DNA of 64,000 nucleotides. Origin: Halorubrum sp. CSM-61 (GTDB lineage: Archaea > Halobacteriota > Halobacteria > Halobacteriales > Haloferacaceae). The stretch is taken from NCBI RefSeq assembly GCF_003781945.1, contig NZ_RJJW01000012.1, forward strand, positions 1 to 64,000. Direction: 5' to 3'. The notes under the pieces are model-generated. The model saw nothing but the letters and a program-made list of their open reading frames with translations, made no database searches and was not told the DNA's origin. The stretch's first letter is position 1. Every line of letters starts with the position of its first letter. A program made the translations under genes and the position numbers. Of the stretch, positions 1 through 10,202 are shown piece after piece.

Positions 1-2
1 CC

Positions 3-581
3 GCCGAGCGCCACGGCGCGTGGGTGATGGTCGACGAAGCCCACGCGACGGGCGTGTACGACGGCGGCATGGTCGGTCAGCTGGGACTCGAAGATCGGGT
101 TCATGTCCAGTTGGGGACCCTCTCGAAGGCGCTCGGTGCCCAGGGCGGGTTCGTCGCCGGGAATGAGATGCTCATCGAGTACCTGGCGAATGCGGCCCGT
201 TCGTTCGTCTTCTCGACCGGGCTCTCCCCGCCTGCGGCGGGTGCCGCACAGGAGGCGCTACGTATCGCACGGGAGACGGACCGGCCCCAGACGCTCCAGA
301 ATCACGCCGATTACCTCCGGTCGGGGTTTGAGGACCTCGGCTTCGAGGTGCTCGGTGAGACCCACATCCTGCCCGTGCTGGTCGGAGACCGGGAGGATGC
401 GGTCGCGCTCGATGAAGCGCTCCGCGACCGCGGGGTGCTCGCCCCTGCCATCCGCCCGCCGACCGTTCCGGTGGGGATGTCACGGCTGCGCGTCGCTCCC
501 ACAGCCGCACACACGCGCGAGCAACTCAACCGCTGTCTCGACGCGTTCGAGGCCGCCGGCGAGGAGGTGGGGCTGCGATGA
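3..581 (+). CDS. bioF: 8-amino-7-oxononanoate synthase, C-terminal part (cut by window start)
   Basis: PLP-dependent enzyme of biotin synthesis that condenses pimeloyl-ACP/CoA with L-alanine to 8-amino-7-oxononanoate. The visible 192 residues begin inside the protein at the DEAHATG motif (PLP-ring aspartate region). They contain TLSKALGAQGG, where the lysine forms the Schiff base with PLP, then the C-terminal small domain ending in SRLRVAPTAAHT. The 5' part lies before the window. The stop overlaps the start of bioD (ATGA), so the two are translationally coupled in a biotin operon. Family assignment is secure. A related alpha-oxoamine synthase is the only alternative, and the bioD neighbour argues against it. 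Confidence 0.93.
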   Translation, partial: AERHGAWVMVDEAHATGVYDGGMVGQLGLEDRVHVQLGTLSKALGAQGGFVAGNEMLIEYLANAARSFVFSTGLSPPAAGAAQEALRIARETDRPQTLQNHADYLRSGFEDLGFEVLGETHILPVLVGDREDAVALDEALRDRGVLAPAIRPPTVPVGMSRLRVAPTAAHTREQLNRCLDAFEAAGEEVGLR

Positions 582-1237
582 GTTTCTTCGTGCTTGGCAC
601 CGGGACAGGTGTCGGCAAGACTGTCATCACTGCCGGCCTCGTGGGCTGGCTCCGCGACCGCGGCCGCGATGCAGTCGGTATCAAGCCCGCACAGACTGGC
701 TTTCCACCGGACGACGACGCTGGCTTCGTCGCCGAAGCCGCGGGAAGCGAGGACGCCAGTGTCTGCCTGCGCTATCTCGAACCCGCGCTTGCCCCGGCAG
801 TTGCCGCAGATGTAGAAGATGTCGCCCTCTCTTACGACGAGATCCTACAGGGTTGTCGGCGCGAACTAGAGGCTGCTGACCCGGGTATCGTCGAAGGGAT
901 TGGCGGTCTCCGGGTGCCGCTCGCTGAGGGGATGGAGGTCGTCGACCTAGCCGCCGATCTCGGGTTACCGACGCTCGTAGTCGCACGCTCGGGACTCGGC
1001 ACGCTCAATCATAGCGCGCTGACCGTCAAGGCTCTCGAACGGCGCGGTCTTGACGTGTGCGGTGTCGTCCTCAACGATTACGCTGGCGAAACGCTCGCCG
1101 AGCGGACGAACCCCGACGTACTCGAATCGATGGTCGACCTGCCTGTGTACACAGTGCCGGGACTCGACCTAGACACGCCGGGCGAAGCGGTGACAGCGGT
1201 AAAGGAAAACCTTCCGCCGAGTGTATTACCTGAATAG
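578..1237 (+). CDS. bioD: ATP-dependent dethiobiotin synthetase
   Basis: Closes the ureido ring of dethiobiotin from 7,8-diaminononanoate, CO2 and ATP in the cytoplasm. At 219 residues it has the usual length. The P-loop GTGTGVGKT is at residues 7-15, the substrate-lysine motif KPAQTG is near residue 36, and EGIGGLRVPL near residue 107 matches the EGAGG motif of the family. The ATG overlaps the bioF stop by four bases. It is the last gene of the biotin operon visible here; the next 290 bp contain no gene before an insertion sequence in the opposite orientation. Confidence 0.95.
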   Translation: MSFFVLGTGTGVGKTVITAGLVGWLRDRGRDAVGIKPAQTGFPPDDDAGFVAEAAGSEDASVCLRYLEPALAPAVAADVEDVALSYDEILQGCRRELEAADPGIVEGIGGLRVPLAEGMEVVDLAADLGLPTLVVARSGLGTLNHSALTVKALERRGLDVCGVVLNDYAGETLAERTNPDVLESMVDLPVYTVPGLDLDTPGEAVTAVKENLPPSVLPE

Positions 1238-1487
1238 CGCCTACGACGGACCCAGAGGAATTGATAGATTCTGGGATTGATCCGCCTCAAAGCCGTATGC
1301 ATTGAGACAACCAGTCTCAACTTCTGCAGGCCTGTGAGTTCCACAGTTTCGGAGGATAGCCCAGTTTCAGATCGAATTAACATCACTTCGTGGTTCTTCT
1401 CACCGACCAGTCCTGATTTGGATCCTTACCGATCGCATCTACTGGGCGGACGTGCGAAATTGCGTAGATTCTGCCGCTCCTGATTAG

Positions 1488-3358
1488 GGTTGTCACTCCC
1501 AAACGGCGGACTCAGGGGGATCAGCCGGTTAGTCGTGTGGAATCAACGACGAGGCAACGAGCTCAACACACTCACCCGCAGTAATCACAGGTGCGTAGTC
1601 CATCTCACCTCCCACACTCGCTTTCAGCAGGAAGTCGGTGAGCCGCCAGATATTGTACAAGAGGACCGCGAAAACGAAGTAGAACAAACGAATGCGGTAG
1701 TCTTTCGAGGAGGTCTTCGCGAGAAAATCACCTTTGATCGATTTGTACTCACTCTCGATCTGCCACCGGCGGCTGTAGCGCTGACAGAATGTCTCGGCTT
1801 CCTCAGGACCGACTCGTAGATTCGTCGCGAAGACGGCCGTTCCCTCCCCACTCGTCGACGGCACGTACAGGAGCCGCATTGGATGCGATCCAGATTCTAC
1901 ATGGATAGAAGCCGACTCAACAGCCACCTCTTGGTCGTCTCCCTCCATTTGTTCGAGCACATCCCGTTCGGAGCTTGAGACTCGCTTCGGAATGAGGTAG
2001 TTCACATCGAGGTTTGAGAGTGTCTGGAACACTTGTATCGAGTCAAACTCTCGATCACACAGCACCGTCTCGATCGGAACTTGTTCTTTCGCTCGTCGAA
2101 CGAGCCGTCGCACAGTACGATGGATCTGATTCGACGGGTTCTCATCCCACTCGGAACTCTCACGGACCGGCTCAACCGCCAGAACGAGCGGGATGTTCTG
2201 CCCGATGATCGAGAGGGTTGCGAATTTGAATGCTCGACCGTCTCTGTCCTTGGTCCCGCTGACCATCGGCATTCCTTCGACCTCTCCGTAATAGGGAATA
2301 GTCGTGATATCGATTGCAGCGGTGACCGGCCTTCGAAAGGATGCTTCCGAGGCGATCACGGAGAGCAAGCGATCCGTTGTCTCGTTGAATCCGTTCACGA
2401 GTTCTTCGGGATCGAACTGCTTGACGGCGCGGAGGTGGGTATCACCATGGGGGCTGTACTCTTCGCCATGGCGATATTGGAAGCGAGTCGCTCCCTGCGC
2501 AGTTCCACAGTGGACCATCCCCATGAACGTCTGTAGCTCAAAGAATTGTGTGTCCTCGTACGAGGCGTTCGACGCCCGACCAGAGTCGAAGTGACCGAAG
2601 GCGTGATCACGCGCGAGGCGCGTTGTCTGGATGATCTCCTCCTGTGAGAAGGATTTGTCTTCTACTGGATCTGCGGCTTCTTGCTCATCGTCGACGATCT
2701 CTGCCTTAGGCCGCACCTCCGGCGCTGAGATGTCGCGATCGTGGACTTCCTTGATGACGTAGTGGGCGGCTGTGGTGACGAACTCCCGGGTCGCCTCGTC
2801 GAACCGGTTACGCCAGGTCCGCGAGAGCACCGATTCGTCGGGGATTTTCTCCAAGTCGAAGACAACTGCGAGTTCGGGATACTGGGCGAGCGAACGGTAG
2901 CTTTCGCCAGTGAGTTCGCGGTAGAGTAACAAGCGTACCATCCCCTCGAACGAGTGCGGTGCTGGATGCCACTCTGGGTAGCCGTCATTGAGCGAATCGA
3001 ACGGCCCCTCCAGAGTTCGAAGAGCCGTGCAGAGGGACTGATCGGCTTTGAGTGCCTCTGTGAGTGTCAACCCGACAAGGTAGGCGTCGGTCAATCGGTG
3101 CTCCTGAGAAGTCATGTGAGCTATCCCATCAGCCAGTCACACAAGCGGCGCGATCCCATCCTCTTTGCGCAGGAACCGCTGCTGTTGAATCGGTCAGCAC
3201 AAACAAGTACTCTGTAAGTCTCGCAGCTACGCTTCGTTCACTCATAGCTAACACCTTCATTGATGATGACTCAATCATCCTGCTCGACGTTGAGGGTGAG
3301 AAACTGGTCGGGAGATTCTGGAATCAACTATGCTGAGATAACTCGTGTGAGGACAACC
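1488..3358. mobile_element. Insertion sequence, tentative limits
   Basis: The element contains one transposase gene on the minus strand. The limits are tentative: they rest on a 7-bp inverted match, GGTTGTC at 1488-1494 and GACAACC at 3352-3358, and no target-site duplication was found at these positions. The stretch between the transposase start (3115) and 3358 contains no other gene. Some of the 3116-3519 gap may therefore be IS or IS-derived sequence, but I see no further structure in it. Confidence 0.35.
1529..3115 (-). CDS. IS4-superfamily DDE transposase
   Basis: A 528-residue transposase that appears intact. The acidic triad can be read as the D of AIDITTIPYYG (about residue 270), the D of VLCDREFDS (about 350), and the E in the Y-x2-RW-x-IE-x2-YK-x-IK motif near residue 450. 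The last pattern is the YREK box typical of the IS4 superfamily. The N-terminal 130 residues resemble the DNA-binding region of long haloarchaeal transposases. It lies between the biotin operon and a copper ATPase gene and does not visibly interrupt a gene. I cannot name the IS subfamily without a search. Confidence 0.8.
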   Translation of the reverse strand: MTSQEHRLTDAYLVGLTLTEALKADQSLCTALRTLEGPFDSLNDGYPEWHPAPHSFEGMVRLLLYRELTGESYRSLAQYPELAVVFDLEKIPDESVLSRTWRNRFDEATREFVTTAAHYVIKEVHDRDISAPEVRPKAEIVDDEQEAADPVEDKSFSQEEIIQTTRLARDHAFGHFDSGRASNASYEDTQFFELQTFMGMVHCGTAQGATRFQYRHGEEYSPHGDTHLRAVKQFDPEELVNGFNETTDRLLSVIASEASFRRPVTAAIDITTIPYYGEVEGMPMVSGTKDRDGRAFKFATLSIIGQNIPLVLAVEPVRESSEWDENPSNQIHRTVRRLVRRAKEQVPIETVLCDREFDSIQVFQTLSNLDVNYLIPKRVSSSERDVLEQMEGDDQEVAVESASIHVESGSHPMRLLYVPSTSGEGTAVFATNLRVGPEEAETFCQRYSRRWQIESEYKSIKGDFLAKTSSKDYRIRLFYFVFAVLLYNIWRLTDFLLKASVGGEMDYAPVITAGECVELVASSLIPHD

Positions 3359-3519
3359 AGCTTCTCAAGAAGAGGCGCGGCGTGAGTGGGAAAACTGGCA
3401 TCTATAGCCCGTTAAATCGGTTTACAGAGTGCCATCTATCCAAACTGCACCGATTTTCTGATTCCGAATACCAACCGTATGCAATCGAAAAACCCCTCCT
3501 AAAGCGATCAGGCAGAGTT

Positions 3520-5637
3520 TCAGTCTGCAGTTTGGGTGCTAGTGGATGGTGTCACTCCTGGAAGCTCGGGGATGGATAGATCCACCCGGCGGAGCAGTTG
3601 CGCGTTGATGGCGACGATTACTGTACTCAACGACATCAGAAGCGCACCCACAGCGGGAGACAGCAGAATCCCGATCGGTGCCAACACGCCTGCTGCGAGC
3701 GGAATCGCGAACACGTTGTAGCCGGCGGCCCAGACGATGTTCTCCTGCATCTTCCGGTAGCTCGCCTTGCTGAGCTTTACGAGTCGCACCACGTCCATCG
3801 GGTTGTTCTGAACGAGGATGACATCCGCCGACTGGACGGCGACGTCGGTGCCGCTCCCGATGGCGATCCCGACGTCGGCTCGCGTCAGCGCCGGCGCATC
3901 GTTTACACCGTCACCAACCATCCCCACGAGCTTCCCCTGGTCTTGGAGTTCCTGGACTTTCTCGTCTTTGTCTTCGGGGAGGACCTCGGCGAACACCGTG
4001 TCGATGCCCAGTTCGTCAGCGACAGCGTTGGCGACGTCCTGGGAGTCGCCAGTCAGCATCGCCACTTCGATTCCCAGATCGTGGAGGGCGTCGACGACGC
4101 GGAAACTCTCTTCACGGATTACGTCGGCCATCGCGAACGCGGCGATCAACTCACTGTCACGAACGAGATACACCACCGTTTGAGCGTTCTGTCCCGCCTC
4201 GTCAGCGAAGCGCTGGAGATGGGCGGGGATCTCGCTATCGAGCTGGGTCAACAGGTTCGGCCCACCGACGTACACCTCGTTTCCATCGACGTTTGCGCGG
4301 ACGCCCCGGCCTTTGATCGCCTCGAAGGCGGTCGCGTCAGGCGCGGTGAGGTCCTGATCGTTGGCGGCCTCGCGGATAGCTCGAGCGATCATGTGTTCGG
4401 AGTCGCTCTCGACACCCGCCGCCAGCGTGAGTGCGTCGTCCTCGTCGACGCCGTCGACGGTCGCCATATCGACGACGCCGTGTTCGCCTTCGGTGAGCGT
4501 CCCCGTCTTGTCGAAAATGATGGCGTCCAGATTTCGTGCCTCTTCCATCGCAATCCGGTCGCGGACGAGCATTCCGTTGCGAGCCGCGAGTGACGTATTG
4601 ATGGCGACAACCAGCGGGATGGCAAGCCCGAGCGCGTGCGGGCAGGCGATGACGAGTACCGTGACGACACGCTCGATGACAGTCGCGTTGAACGAGACCG
4701 CGATGGTCCACGCGATTGCTGTCACGACTGCTGCCCCGAGGGCAACGTAGAACAGCCAGCCAGCCGCTCTGTCAGCCAGCACCTGCGTTTTGGACTTGCT
4801 CTGTTGGGCTTCCTCGACGAGTCGCATGATACCTGCGAGTGTCGTCTCCTCGCCCGTTGCACCGACACGTATGCGGAGACTGCCGTCGCCGTTGATCGTC
4901 CCGCCGATGACCTCATCCCCGGGTTTCTTAGAAACTGGTTTCGACTCGCCCGTGATCATCGACTCCTCGACGTCCGAATCACCCTCTTCAACGATGCCGT
5001 CAGCAGGAACACTCGCGCCCGGTCGAACGAGTACGAGGTCGCCCTCGGAGAGTTCACTCACCGGGACTTCCTCGGTGTCACCGTCGTCGCTGATCCGCTC
5101 GGCGGTATCGGGCATCAGCTTCGCCAGCTCGTCGACCGCGCTCGAGGCACGTCGTACGGACCGCATTTCGATCCAGTGGCCCAGCAGCATGATGTCGATC
5201 AGCGTCACGAGCTCCCAGAAGAACGCCGACTGTGTCGGGAAGACCACGCTCGCGAGGCTGTAGACAAATGCGACCGTGATCGCCATCGAGATGAGCGTCA
5301 TCATTCCCGGCGACCGGTCTTTCAGCTCCGGGACCGCCATCTGGAGGAACGGCACCCCACCGTACGCGAAGACGATGACCGCGAAGGCGGGGTTAATCCA
5401 CTCGCTACCCGGGAACGCGGGAACGGAGAACCCGAGCCACTCCTGCAGCATTTCGCTGTACAGGAGGACCGGAATCGACAGGAGCGTCGAGACGAAGAAG
5501 CGCCGCCGGAACATTTGCTCGTGGCCTTCGTGCATCCCACCGTGGTCGTCGTGTCCGTCGTGTCCGTCGTGCCCATCATGCTGACTGTGTGGGCCGTGGT
5601 CTGCTTCGTCGGCCTCCCTTTGGGATTTATCGTCCAT
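3520..5637 (-). CDS. copB: CopB-type copper P-type ATPase (CPH motif)
   Basis: Heavy-metal P1B-type ATPase, probably exporting copper across the cytoplasmic membrane. The chosen ATG gives 705 residues beginning MDDKSQ; an in-frame ATG at 5850 would add 71 residues without homology. The N-terminus is a histidine-rich tail with repeated GHD units instead of an HMA domain. TGESKPV (A-domain), CPHALGLA (transmembrane metal site), DKTGTLTEG (phosphorylation) and [10 protein letters not shown] follow in order. CPH and a His-rich tail define the CopB (P1B-3) group, linked to Cu(I)/Cu(II) and sometimes silver. The usual SEHP motif reads SEHM here, with its histidine kept. It stands apart from the CopA cluster 8 kb away. 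Confidence 0.92.
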   Translation of the reverse strand: MDDKSQREADEADHGPHSQHDGHDGHDGHDDHGGMHEGHEQMFRRRFFVSTLLSIPVLLYSEMLQEWLGFSVPAFPGSEWINPAFAVIVFAYGGVPFLQMAVPELKDRSPGMMTLISMAITVAFVYSLASVVFPTQSAFFWELVTLIDIMLLGHWIEMRSVRRASSAVDELAKLMPDTAERISDDGDTEEVPVSELSEGDLVLVRPGASVPADGIVEEGDSDVEESMITGESKPVSKKPGDEVIGGTINGDGSLRIRVGATGEETTLAGIMRLVEEAQQSKSKTQVLADRAAGWLFYVALGAAVVTAIAWTIAVSFNATVIERVVTVLVIACPHALGLAIPLVVAINTSLAARNGMLVRDRIAMEEARNLDAIIFDKTGTLTEGEHGVVDMATVDGVDEDDALTLAAGVESDSEHMIARAIREAANDQDLTAPDATAFEAIKGRGVRANVDGNEVYVGGPNLLTQLDSEIPAHLQRFADEAGQNAQTVVYLVRDSELIAAFAMADVIREESFRVVDALHDLGIEVAMLTGDSQDVANAVADELGIDTVFAEVLPEDKDEKVQELQDQGKLVGMVGDGVNDAPALTRADVGIAIGSGTDVAVQSADVILVQNNPMDVVRLVKLSKASYRKMQENIVWAAGYNVFAIPLAAGVLAPIGILLSPAVGALLMSLSTVIVAINAQLLRRVDLSIPELPGVTPSTSTQTAD

Positions 5638-5753
5638 TACCGAGCAATTGAACCGAGGATGCTTCAACGTGGGGGCTACTGTGAGTTGACACGCCCTCTG
5701 AACAGGCTGGCATCTACCGAACATTCGCGAGACTGATGTGGTCGGGGATGATC

Positions 5754-6149
5754 CTACGTCTCCTTGTGGCGGTCTCTGTAAGTTTTTGCCCCCAGAAAAA
5801 CGTATACTGCGCCGATAACTCGTACACCTGTCGTGAATTGCTCGTTCCATTCGATAGCATCTGGGCGCTCATAGAGGACCGTGGAAGCAAACTTGCGATA
5901 CAGGTCGGGAAACATGAGGACAGCTGCACCGAACGCCCCGGTGAGATTCATCATCCACGCATACAATCGGCTACCAAGTAGGGAGATCACGACTATCAGA
6001 ATTCCTTCTGATCGTATAGCTGGGTTTACCCATTTCCTTAGGGTGCCTTCACTGGGATTAGTGATCGCATGTTTCTCAAAGAGCGCAACTATCTTGTCCG
6101 GGAACAATGTAGTAACAGCTCCGAGGACGCCGATAAGTATCCGTATCAT
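5754..6149 (-). CDS. Small membrane protein of unknown function
   Basis: A 131-residue protein with three or four hydrophobic segments: at the N-terminus ([16 protein letters not shown]), near residue 50 ([11 protein letters not shown]), near 70 and near 115 ([11 protein letters not shown]). The spacing suggests a polytopic inner membrane protein. The C-terminus is charged (TYRDRHKET). It lies 116 bp upstream of copB on the same strand, so co-transcription is possible, but nothing in the sequence shows a metal site. No family recognised. Confidence 0.6.
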   Translation of the reverse strand: MIRILIGVLGAVTTLFPDKIVALFEKHAITNPSEGTLRKWVNPAIRSEGILIVVISLLGSRLYAWMMNLTGAFGAAVLMFPDLYRKFASTVLYERPDAIEWNEQFTTGVRVIGAVYVFLGAKTYRDRHKET

Positions 6150-6268
6150 ACGCTACGGTACGACCTATTCGGATTTAATATTCTCCACAAATCTACACGT
6201 CCGAGAACGGAGCCGGAACGCAGTATTCAGAAGTCCAATTATACAGAATAGACGAAGATGCAGAGTTA

Positions 6269-9049
6269 CTACGTGAGTAGCTGTCTAAGGACGTAGTGGA
6301 GGATGCCGCCGTGTTCGATATAGGTCACGGCGGCCGGCGTACCGACCTGTGCCGTGACCGGGAACTCGACAGTCGAACCGTCCTCGCGCTCGGCGATAAC
6401 TGTCAATTCATCTACCACGTCGAGACCGTCATCGAGACCGTGAATTGTGAAGACCTCCGACCCGTCCAGTCCGAGAGATTCCCATGAGTCGCCGTCATCG
6501 AACTGTAAGGGGAGAACACCCATCCCGACGAGGTTGTCGCGGTAGATGCGCTCGTAACTCTCGCCGATGGTTGCGCGGACACCGAGTAGGTCCGTTCCTT
6601 TCGCTGCCCAGTCACGACTCGACCCGGTTCCGAGCTCCTCGCCCGCCATCACGATGAGTGGGGTGCCCTCCTCGCGGTAGCGCTGGCTGGCTTCGAACAC
6701 GGTCGTCTGCTCGTCGGTTGGGTGGTGGATCGTATAGCCACCCTCGATATTGTCGAGCATCTCATTCTCGATGCGGACGTTGGCGAACGTCCCTCGCATC
6801 ATCACCTCGTGGTTGCCCCGGCGCGCGCCGTACGTGTTGAACTCGTGGGGCTCGACGCCGTGATTGAGCAGCCACTGGCCGGCAGGGAGGTCAGATCCGA
6901 ATGGGCCAGCAGGGCTGATGTGGTCGGTCGTAACGGTATCGCCGAGCGTCAGCAGGCAGCGTGCGTCCTCGATATCGGCGACGCCGGGTTTCTTGAGGGG
7001 AAAGTCTTGGAAGAACGGCGGCTCTCGGATGTACGTCGAGTCGTCGTCCCACTCGTAGACGTCACCACTTGGCGCGTCGAGAGCAGCCCACCGCTCGTCA
7101 CCCTCGTACACGGAGGCATACTTCTCCTCGAACATCTCCGGGGAGACGTTCTCGTGGATTGCTGCCTGCACGTCGGCTGCGTCCGGCCAGATGTCCGCCA
7201 GATAGACTGGGTCACCCTCAGCGTCAGTGCCCAGCGGCTCGTTCTCGAGGTCGATGTCCATCCGCCCTGCGAGCCCGTAGGCGACCACAAGCGGTGGGCT
7301 CGCGAGGTAGTTCGCTCGGACTTTCGGGTGAATACGCGCCTCGAAATTGCGGTTCCCCGAGAGGACACTCGTCGTCCAGAGGTCGTGGTCGTCGATCGCC
7401 TGCTCGATGGAGTCCGGAAGTGGTCCGGCGTTACCGATACAGGTGGTACAACCGTAGCCAACGACGGCATACCCGAGCTCTTCGAGATACGGAAGCAGCC
7501 CTGATTCTTCGAGATACTGCGTGACGACGCGGCTGCCCGGTGCGAGGCTCGTCTTGACGTACGGCGGGACGTCCAGGCCTTTTTCGACGGCGTTCTGGGC
7601 GAGCAGACCAGCGGCGATCATCACCGACGGGTTTGAGGTGTTCGTACAGCTCGTGATGGCACTAACCAGGACATCACCGTGACCGATTTCGACCGTTTCA
7701 CCGTCGAGGTCGACCTCAACGCGTTTGGTTAACGGGTGCAGTTCGGACTCGGCCTCGACTTGAGCGCCGCCATCAGTCTCTGCGTCGGCTACACCCCCCT
7801 CACCGAGCCACCGCTGCAAGGCCTCTTCATCGACATCGTTGAGGTCGTGCTTGAACTCCCCGTGGAGAAGTCCTCGGAAGCTCTGTTTTACGTCCCCCAT
7901 CGGGATTCGGTCCTGTGGTCGCTTGTGTCCGGCCAGACTCGGTTCGACAGTTGAGAGATCGAACTCGACGACCTCGGTGTACTCCGGTTCCTGTTTCCCG
8001 AACAGGCCTTGGGATTCGAGGTACTCGCGGACGAGGTCGATGTGTTCAGGGTCGCGCCCGGTGAGTTCGAGATACTCGAGCGTCTGATCGTCGACCGGGA
8101 ACATACTGATCGTCGACCCCTGTTCGGGTGCCATATTAGCGATCGTTGCCCGGTCCGGGACAGTAAGGTTCTGTACACCGGGCCCGAAGAATTCGACGAA
8201 CCGGTCGACGACGCCGACCTCGCGGAGTTGTTCGGTGATGTGAAGCACGAGATCCGTTGCCGTCGCGCCTTCGGGTAACTCGCCTTCGAGACGAACGCCG
8301 ACCACCTCGGGGAGTTTCATCGTAATCGGTTGGCCGAGCATCGCTGCTTCCGCTTCGATACCCCCGACGCCCCAGCCGACGACACCGATACCGCCGATCA
8401 TCGGGGTGTGGCTGTCCGTGCCGACGAGTGTGTCCGGCAGAAGCCAGTTCTCGTCATCTTGTTCGCGGGCGTGAACGACACGGCCGAGATGTTCGAGATT
8501 TACCTGATGAACGATCCCGGTTCCCGGCGGGACGACGTTGAAGTCCTCGAAGGCGTTTTGCGCCCACTTGATCGCGCGATACCGCTCGGCGTTGCGCTCG
8601 TACTCCAGTTCGACGTTCTTCTCGTAGGCGTCCTCGGAGTCGAAGTAGTCGACTTGGACGCTGTGGTCGATCACGAGATCAATAGGGATCTCCGGTTGGA
8701 CCAGAGTGGGGTCGCGGTCTTTGCGATCGACTTCGGAGCGGAGGGCTGCTAGGTCGACCACTGCGGGCACGCCGGTAAGGTCCTGTAGGACCACCCGTGA
8801 CGGAGAGAACGGCACCTCTGCGTCCGGAACGTCCGGCTCCCAGCCAGCAGCATTTCTGACGTCTGACGCGGTGATGGTTTCGCCGTCGACGTTTCGGAGC
8901 ACCGATTCGAGGAGGATACGGATACTCACCGGGAGCGTGTCGAGTTCACAGAGTCCATGTTCTTCGAGTGCTCGAAGGTCAGCCATCTTGTACGTCGTCC
9001 CGTCGACGTCAAGTTCGCGGACGGCATCGAACGGGAGTGTGTCAGTCAT
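6269..9049 (-). CDS. acnA: Aconitate hydratase
   Basis: TCA-cycle enzyme interconverting citrate and isocitrate through a [4Fe-4S] cluster. At 926 residues it has the length of AcnA/IRP-type aconitases. Cluster cysteines are visible in TSCTNTSNP (about residue 470) and GYGCTTCIGNAG (about residue 535). GTDSHTPM lies near residue 208 and GTGSSRDWAAKG near 800 is the substrate-binding swivel-domain motif. The ATG lies about 35 bp from a TTAATAT box on the minus strand. It is a housekeeping gene set among metal genes, transcribed alone. Many overlapping antisense frames here are shadows of its codon bias. Confidence 0.96.
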   Translation of the reverse strand: MTDTLPFDAVRELDVDGTTYKMADLRALEEHGLCELDTLPVSIRILLESVLRNVDGETITASDVRNAAGWEPDVPDAEVPFSPSRVVLQDLTGVPAVVDLAALRSEVDRKDRDPTLVQPEIPIDLVIDHSVQVDYFDSEDAYEKNVELEYERNAERYRAIKWAQNAFEDFNVVPPGTGIVHQVNLEHLGRVVHAREQDDENWLLPDTLVGTDSHTPMIGGIGVVGWGVGGIEAEAAMLGQPITMKLPEVVGVRLEGELPEGATATDLVLHITEQLREVGVVDRFVEFFGPGVQNLTVPDRATIANMAPEQGSTISMFPVDDQTLEYLELTGRDPEHIDLVREYLESQGLFGKQEPEYTEVVEFDLSTVEPSLAGHKRPQDRIPMGDVKQSFRGLLHGEFKHDLNDVDEEALQRWLGEGGVADAETDGGAQVEAESELHPLTKRVEVDLDGETVEIGHGDVLVSAITSCTNTSNPSVMIAAGLLAQNAVEKGLDVPPYVKTSLAPGSRVVTQYLEESGLLPYLEELGYAVVGYGCTTCIGNAGPLPDSIEQAIDDHDLWTTSVLSGNRNFEARIHPKVRANYLASPPLVVAYGLAGRMDIDLENEPLGTDAEGDPVYLADIWPDAADVQAAIHENVSPEMFEEKYASVYEGDERWAALDAPSGDVYEWDDDSTYIREPPFFQDFPLKKPGVADIEDARCLLTLGDTVTTDHISPAGPFGSDLPAGQWLLNHGVEPHEFNTYGARRGNHEVMMRGTFANVRIENEMLDNIEGGYTIHHPTDEQTTVFEASQRYREEGTPLIVMAGEELGTGSSRDWAAKGTDLLGVRATIGESYERIYRDNLVGMGVLPLQFDDGDSWESLGLDGSEVFTIHGLDDGLDVVDELTVIAEREDGSTVEFPVTAQVGTPAAVTYIEHGGILHYVLRQLLT

Positions 9050-9145
9050 AGTATCTGAATATGTGCTCGGGAGCGATATTAATCTCCCTCCGAATTCATT
9101 CCGATGGGAATCGGGATCCTGAATACTGTGACGGCGTTTCAGAAC

Positions 9146-9421
9146 TCACCGAATGAAAGACCAGAGGAGGACGGCAAACCCACACGCCAACGCAGCGGAT
9201 TCGGCAACATGCACCTGCGTGAGCGTTAATGCTGTGAGCTGGTAGAGAAAACCTTCTATGAGGACACCGAGCGTCATGAACCCGAAGCCGATCGTTGCGT
9301 CACGTAGGTATCGAGTCCGTTCCTGACGATACGCGCGAAAGCTGATCGCTGTCGTCGCCATACCCAAGAAGAGGAGAAAGACACGGACTCCAATTAGCGT
9401 GACTTCCCATCCAGTAGTCAC
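9146..9421 (-). CDS. Small three-TM protein (DUF7521-like), second copy
   Basis: A 91-residue polytopic protein with hydrophobic segments at residues 8-27, 43-63 and 68-88. It is a paralogue of its upstream neighbour: both share a YQ/AYR-basic motif after the first helix and an SVIEG/VLIEG-type motif in the second. It starts 3 bp after that neighbour ends. It resembles what databases call the DUF7521 family, a haloarchaeal set of unknown function. Last gene of a regulator plus two membrane-protein operon. Confidence 0.7.
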   Translation of the reverse strand: MTTGWEVTLIGVRVFLLFLGMATTAISFRAYRQERTRYLRDATIGFGFMTLGVLIEGFLYQLTALTLTQVHVAESAALACGFAVLLWSFIR

Positions 9422-9424
9422 GAT

Positions 9425-9718
9425 TCATCGCCCCCCCTGTGTTGGCTGGGACATTTGTCCGTGTAGCGAATAAAGGATAATGAGCATACCTGCCGCGACA
9501 AGTGTAGTCTGGATGGTCCCAGCAACGAAGATGGACAACCCAACCACGTCGAAGAGAATGCCTTCGATTACGGACCCGACGCTGATGAATAGGAATCCGA
9601 TAGCGACGTACAGCATTGGTTCGCTACCGTAGACCCTGTATCCACGATACGCTTGATACGTTATCGACAGCCCTAGTCCGACTGCGATGAGCTTTGCAAT
9701 GACGAGTGCGGTGTGCAT
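9425..9718 (-). CDS. Small three-TM protein (DUF7521-like), first copy
   Basis: A 97-residue membrane protein with three hydrophobic segments and the motif GSVIEGILFDVVG in the second. It starts 2 bp after the stop of the HTH regulator, so the three genes form one transcript. The pair of paralogous small membrane proteins could form a heteromeric membrane unit. Function unknown; the constant pairing with an ArsR-like regulator is the only clue. Confidence 0.7.
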   Translation of the reverse strand: MHTALVIAKLIAVGLGLSITYQAYRGYRVYGSEPMLYVAIGFLFISVGSVIEGILFDVVGLSIFVAGTIQTTLVAAGMLIILYSLHGQMSQPTQGGR

Positions 9719-9720
9719 GG

Positions 9721-10086
9721 TTAGGTGTCTCGGATGTCGCCCCAGATACGCGAGAACCGCTGCGCGGCGTCCTCACGAACGTCCATCTTGATGTCGATCG
9801 TTCCATCTTCGATGTCGACATCGACGTGGTCAACGTTTGCTTCGTACACGCTATGATGGCTCCCGTCAGTCTCAATCTGTGTTTGTTCGACGAGCAGATC
9901 ATTAGCGACCATATCTTCGACCCGGCGGTAAATCGTTGAGAGGGCAACGTCGCATTCCTCGCTCAGTTCCTTCGCTGAGAGGGGGTCCCGGCTCGTCGCG
10001 GCCAGAATCTGACGAACCCGTTCCTCCCCGAGGAGGTCTAATAGCTCGTCAGCGCGATGGTCCGTGGACACAGCTGTTCCTCGCAA
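9721..10086 (-). CDS. ArsR-like winged-helix transcriptional regulator
   Basis: A 121-residue protein with one winged helix in residues 15-70. LLGEERVRQILAATSRDPLSAKELSEEC leads into the recognition helix DVALSTIYRRVEDM, then a beta wing. The C-terminal 50 residues (acidic, VDVDIEDGTIDIKMDVRED) form a short sensor or dimer region. It heads the operon with the two small membrane proteins and is divergent from a halocyanin gene 116 bp away, so it may control both directions. Confidence 0.78.
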   Translation of the reverse strand: MRGTAVSTDHRADELLDLLGEERVRQILAATSRDPLSAKELSEECDVALSTIYRRVEDMVANDLLVEQTQIETDGSHHSVYEANVDHVDVDIEDGTIDIKMDVREDAAQRFSRIWGDIRDT

Positions 10087-10202
10087 TACAAGTTAATGCC
10101 CTGCCGAAACGTATGTAACGACCAGTTTTGCGTCGCACGCAAAACAGCTCACCCGTCTATTTTCCCACCCCTCGTATTCTCACCTGTGAGGTGACCTACG
10201 CT

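Noticed and set aside
3598-5736. Long plus-strand frames opposite copB (331 and 366 codons)
   Set aside because: Composition typical of reverse-strand shadows (His/Arg/Asp-rich, no domains); copB on the minus strand has all P-type ATPase motifs.
6722-7504. Long antisense open frames inside the aconitase gene
   Set aside because: They are produced by the G/C-rich third codon positions of acnA, have no recognisable domains, and lie wholly within a clear gene.
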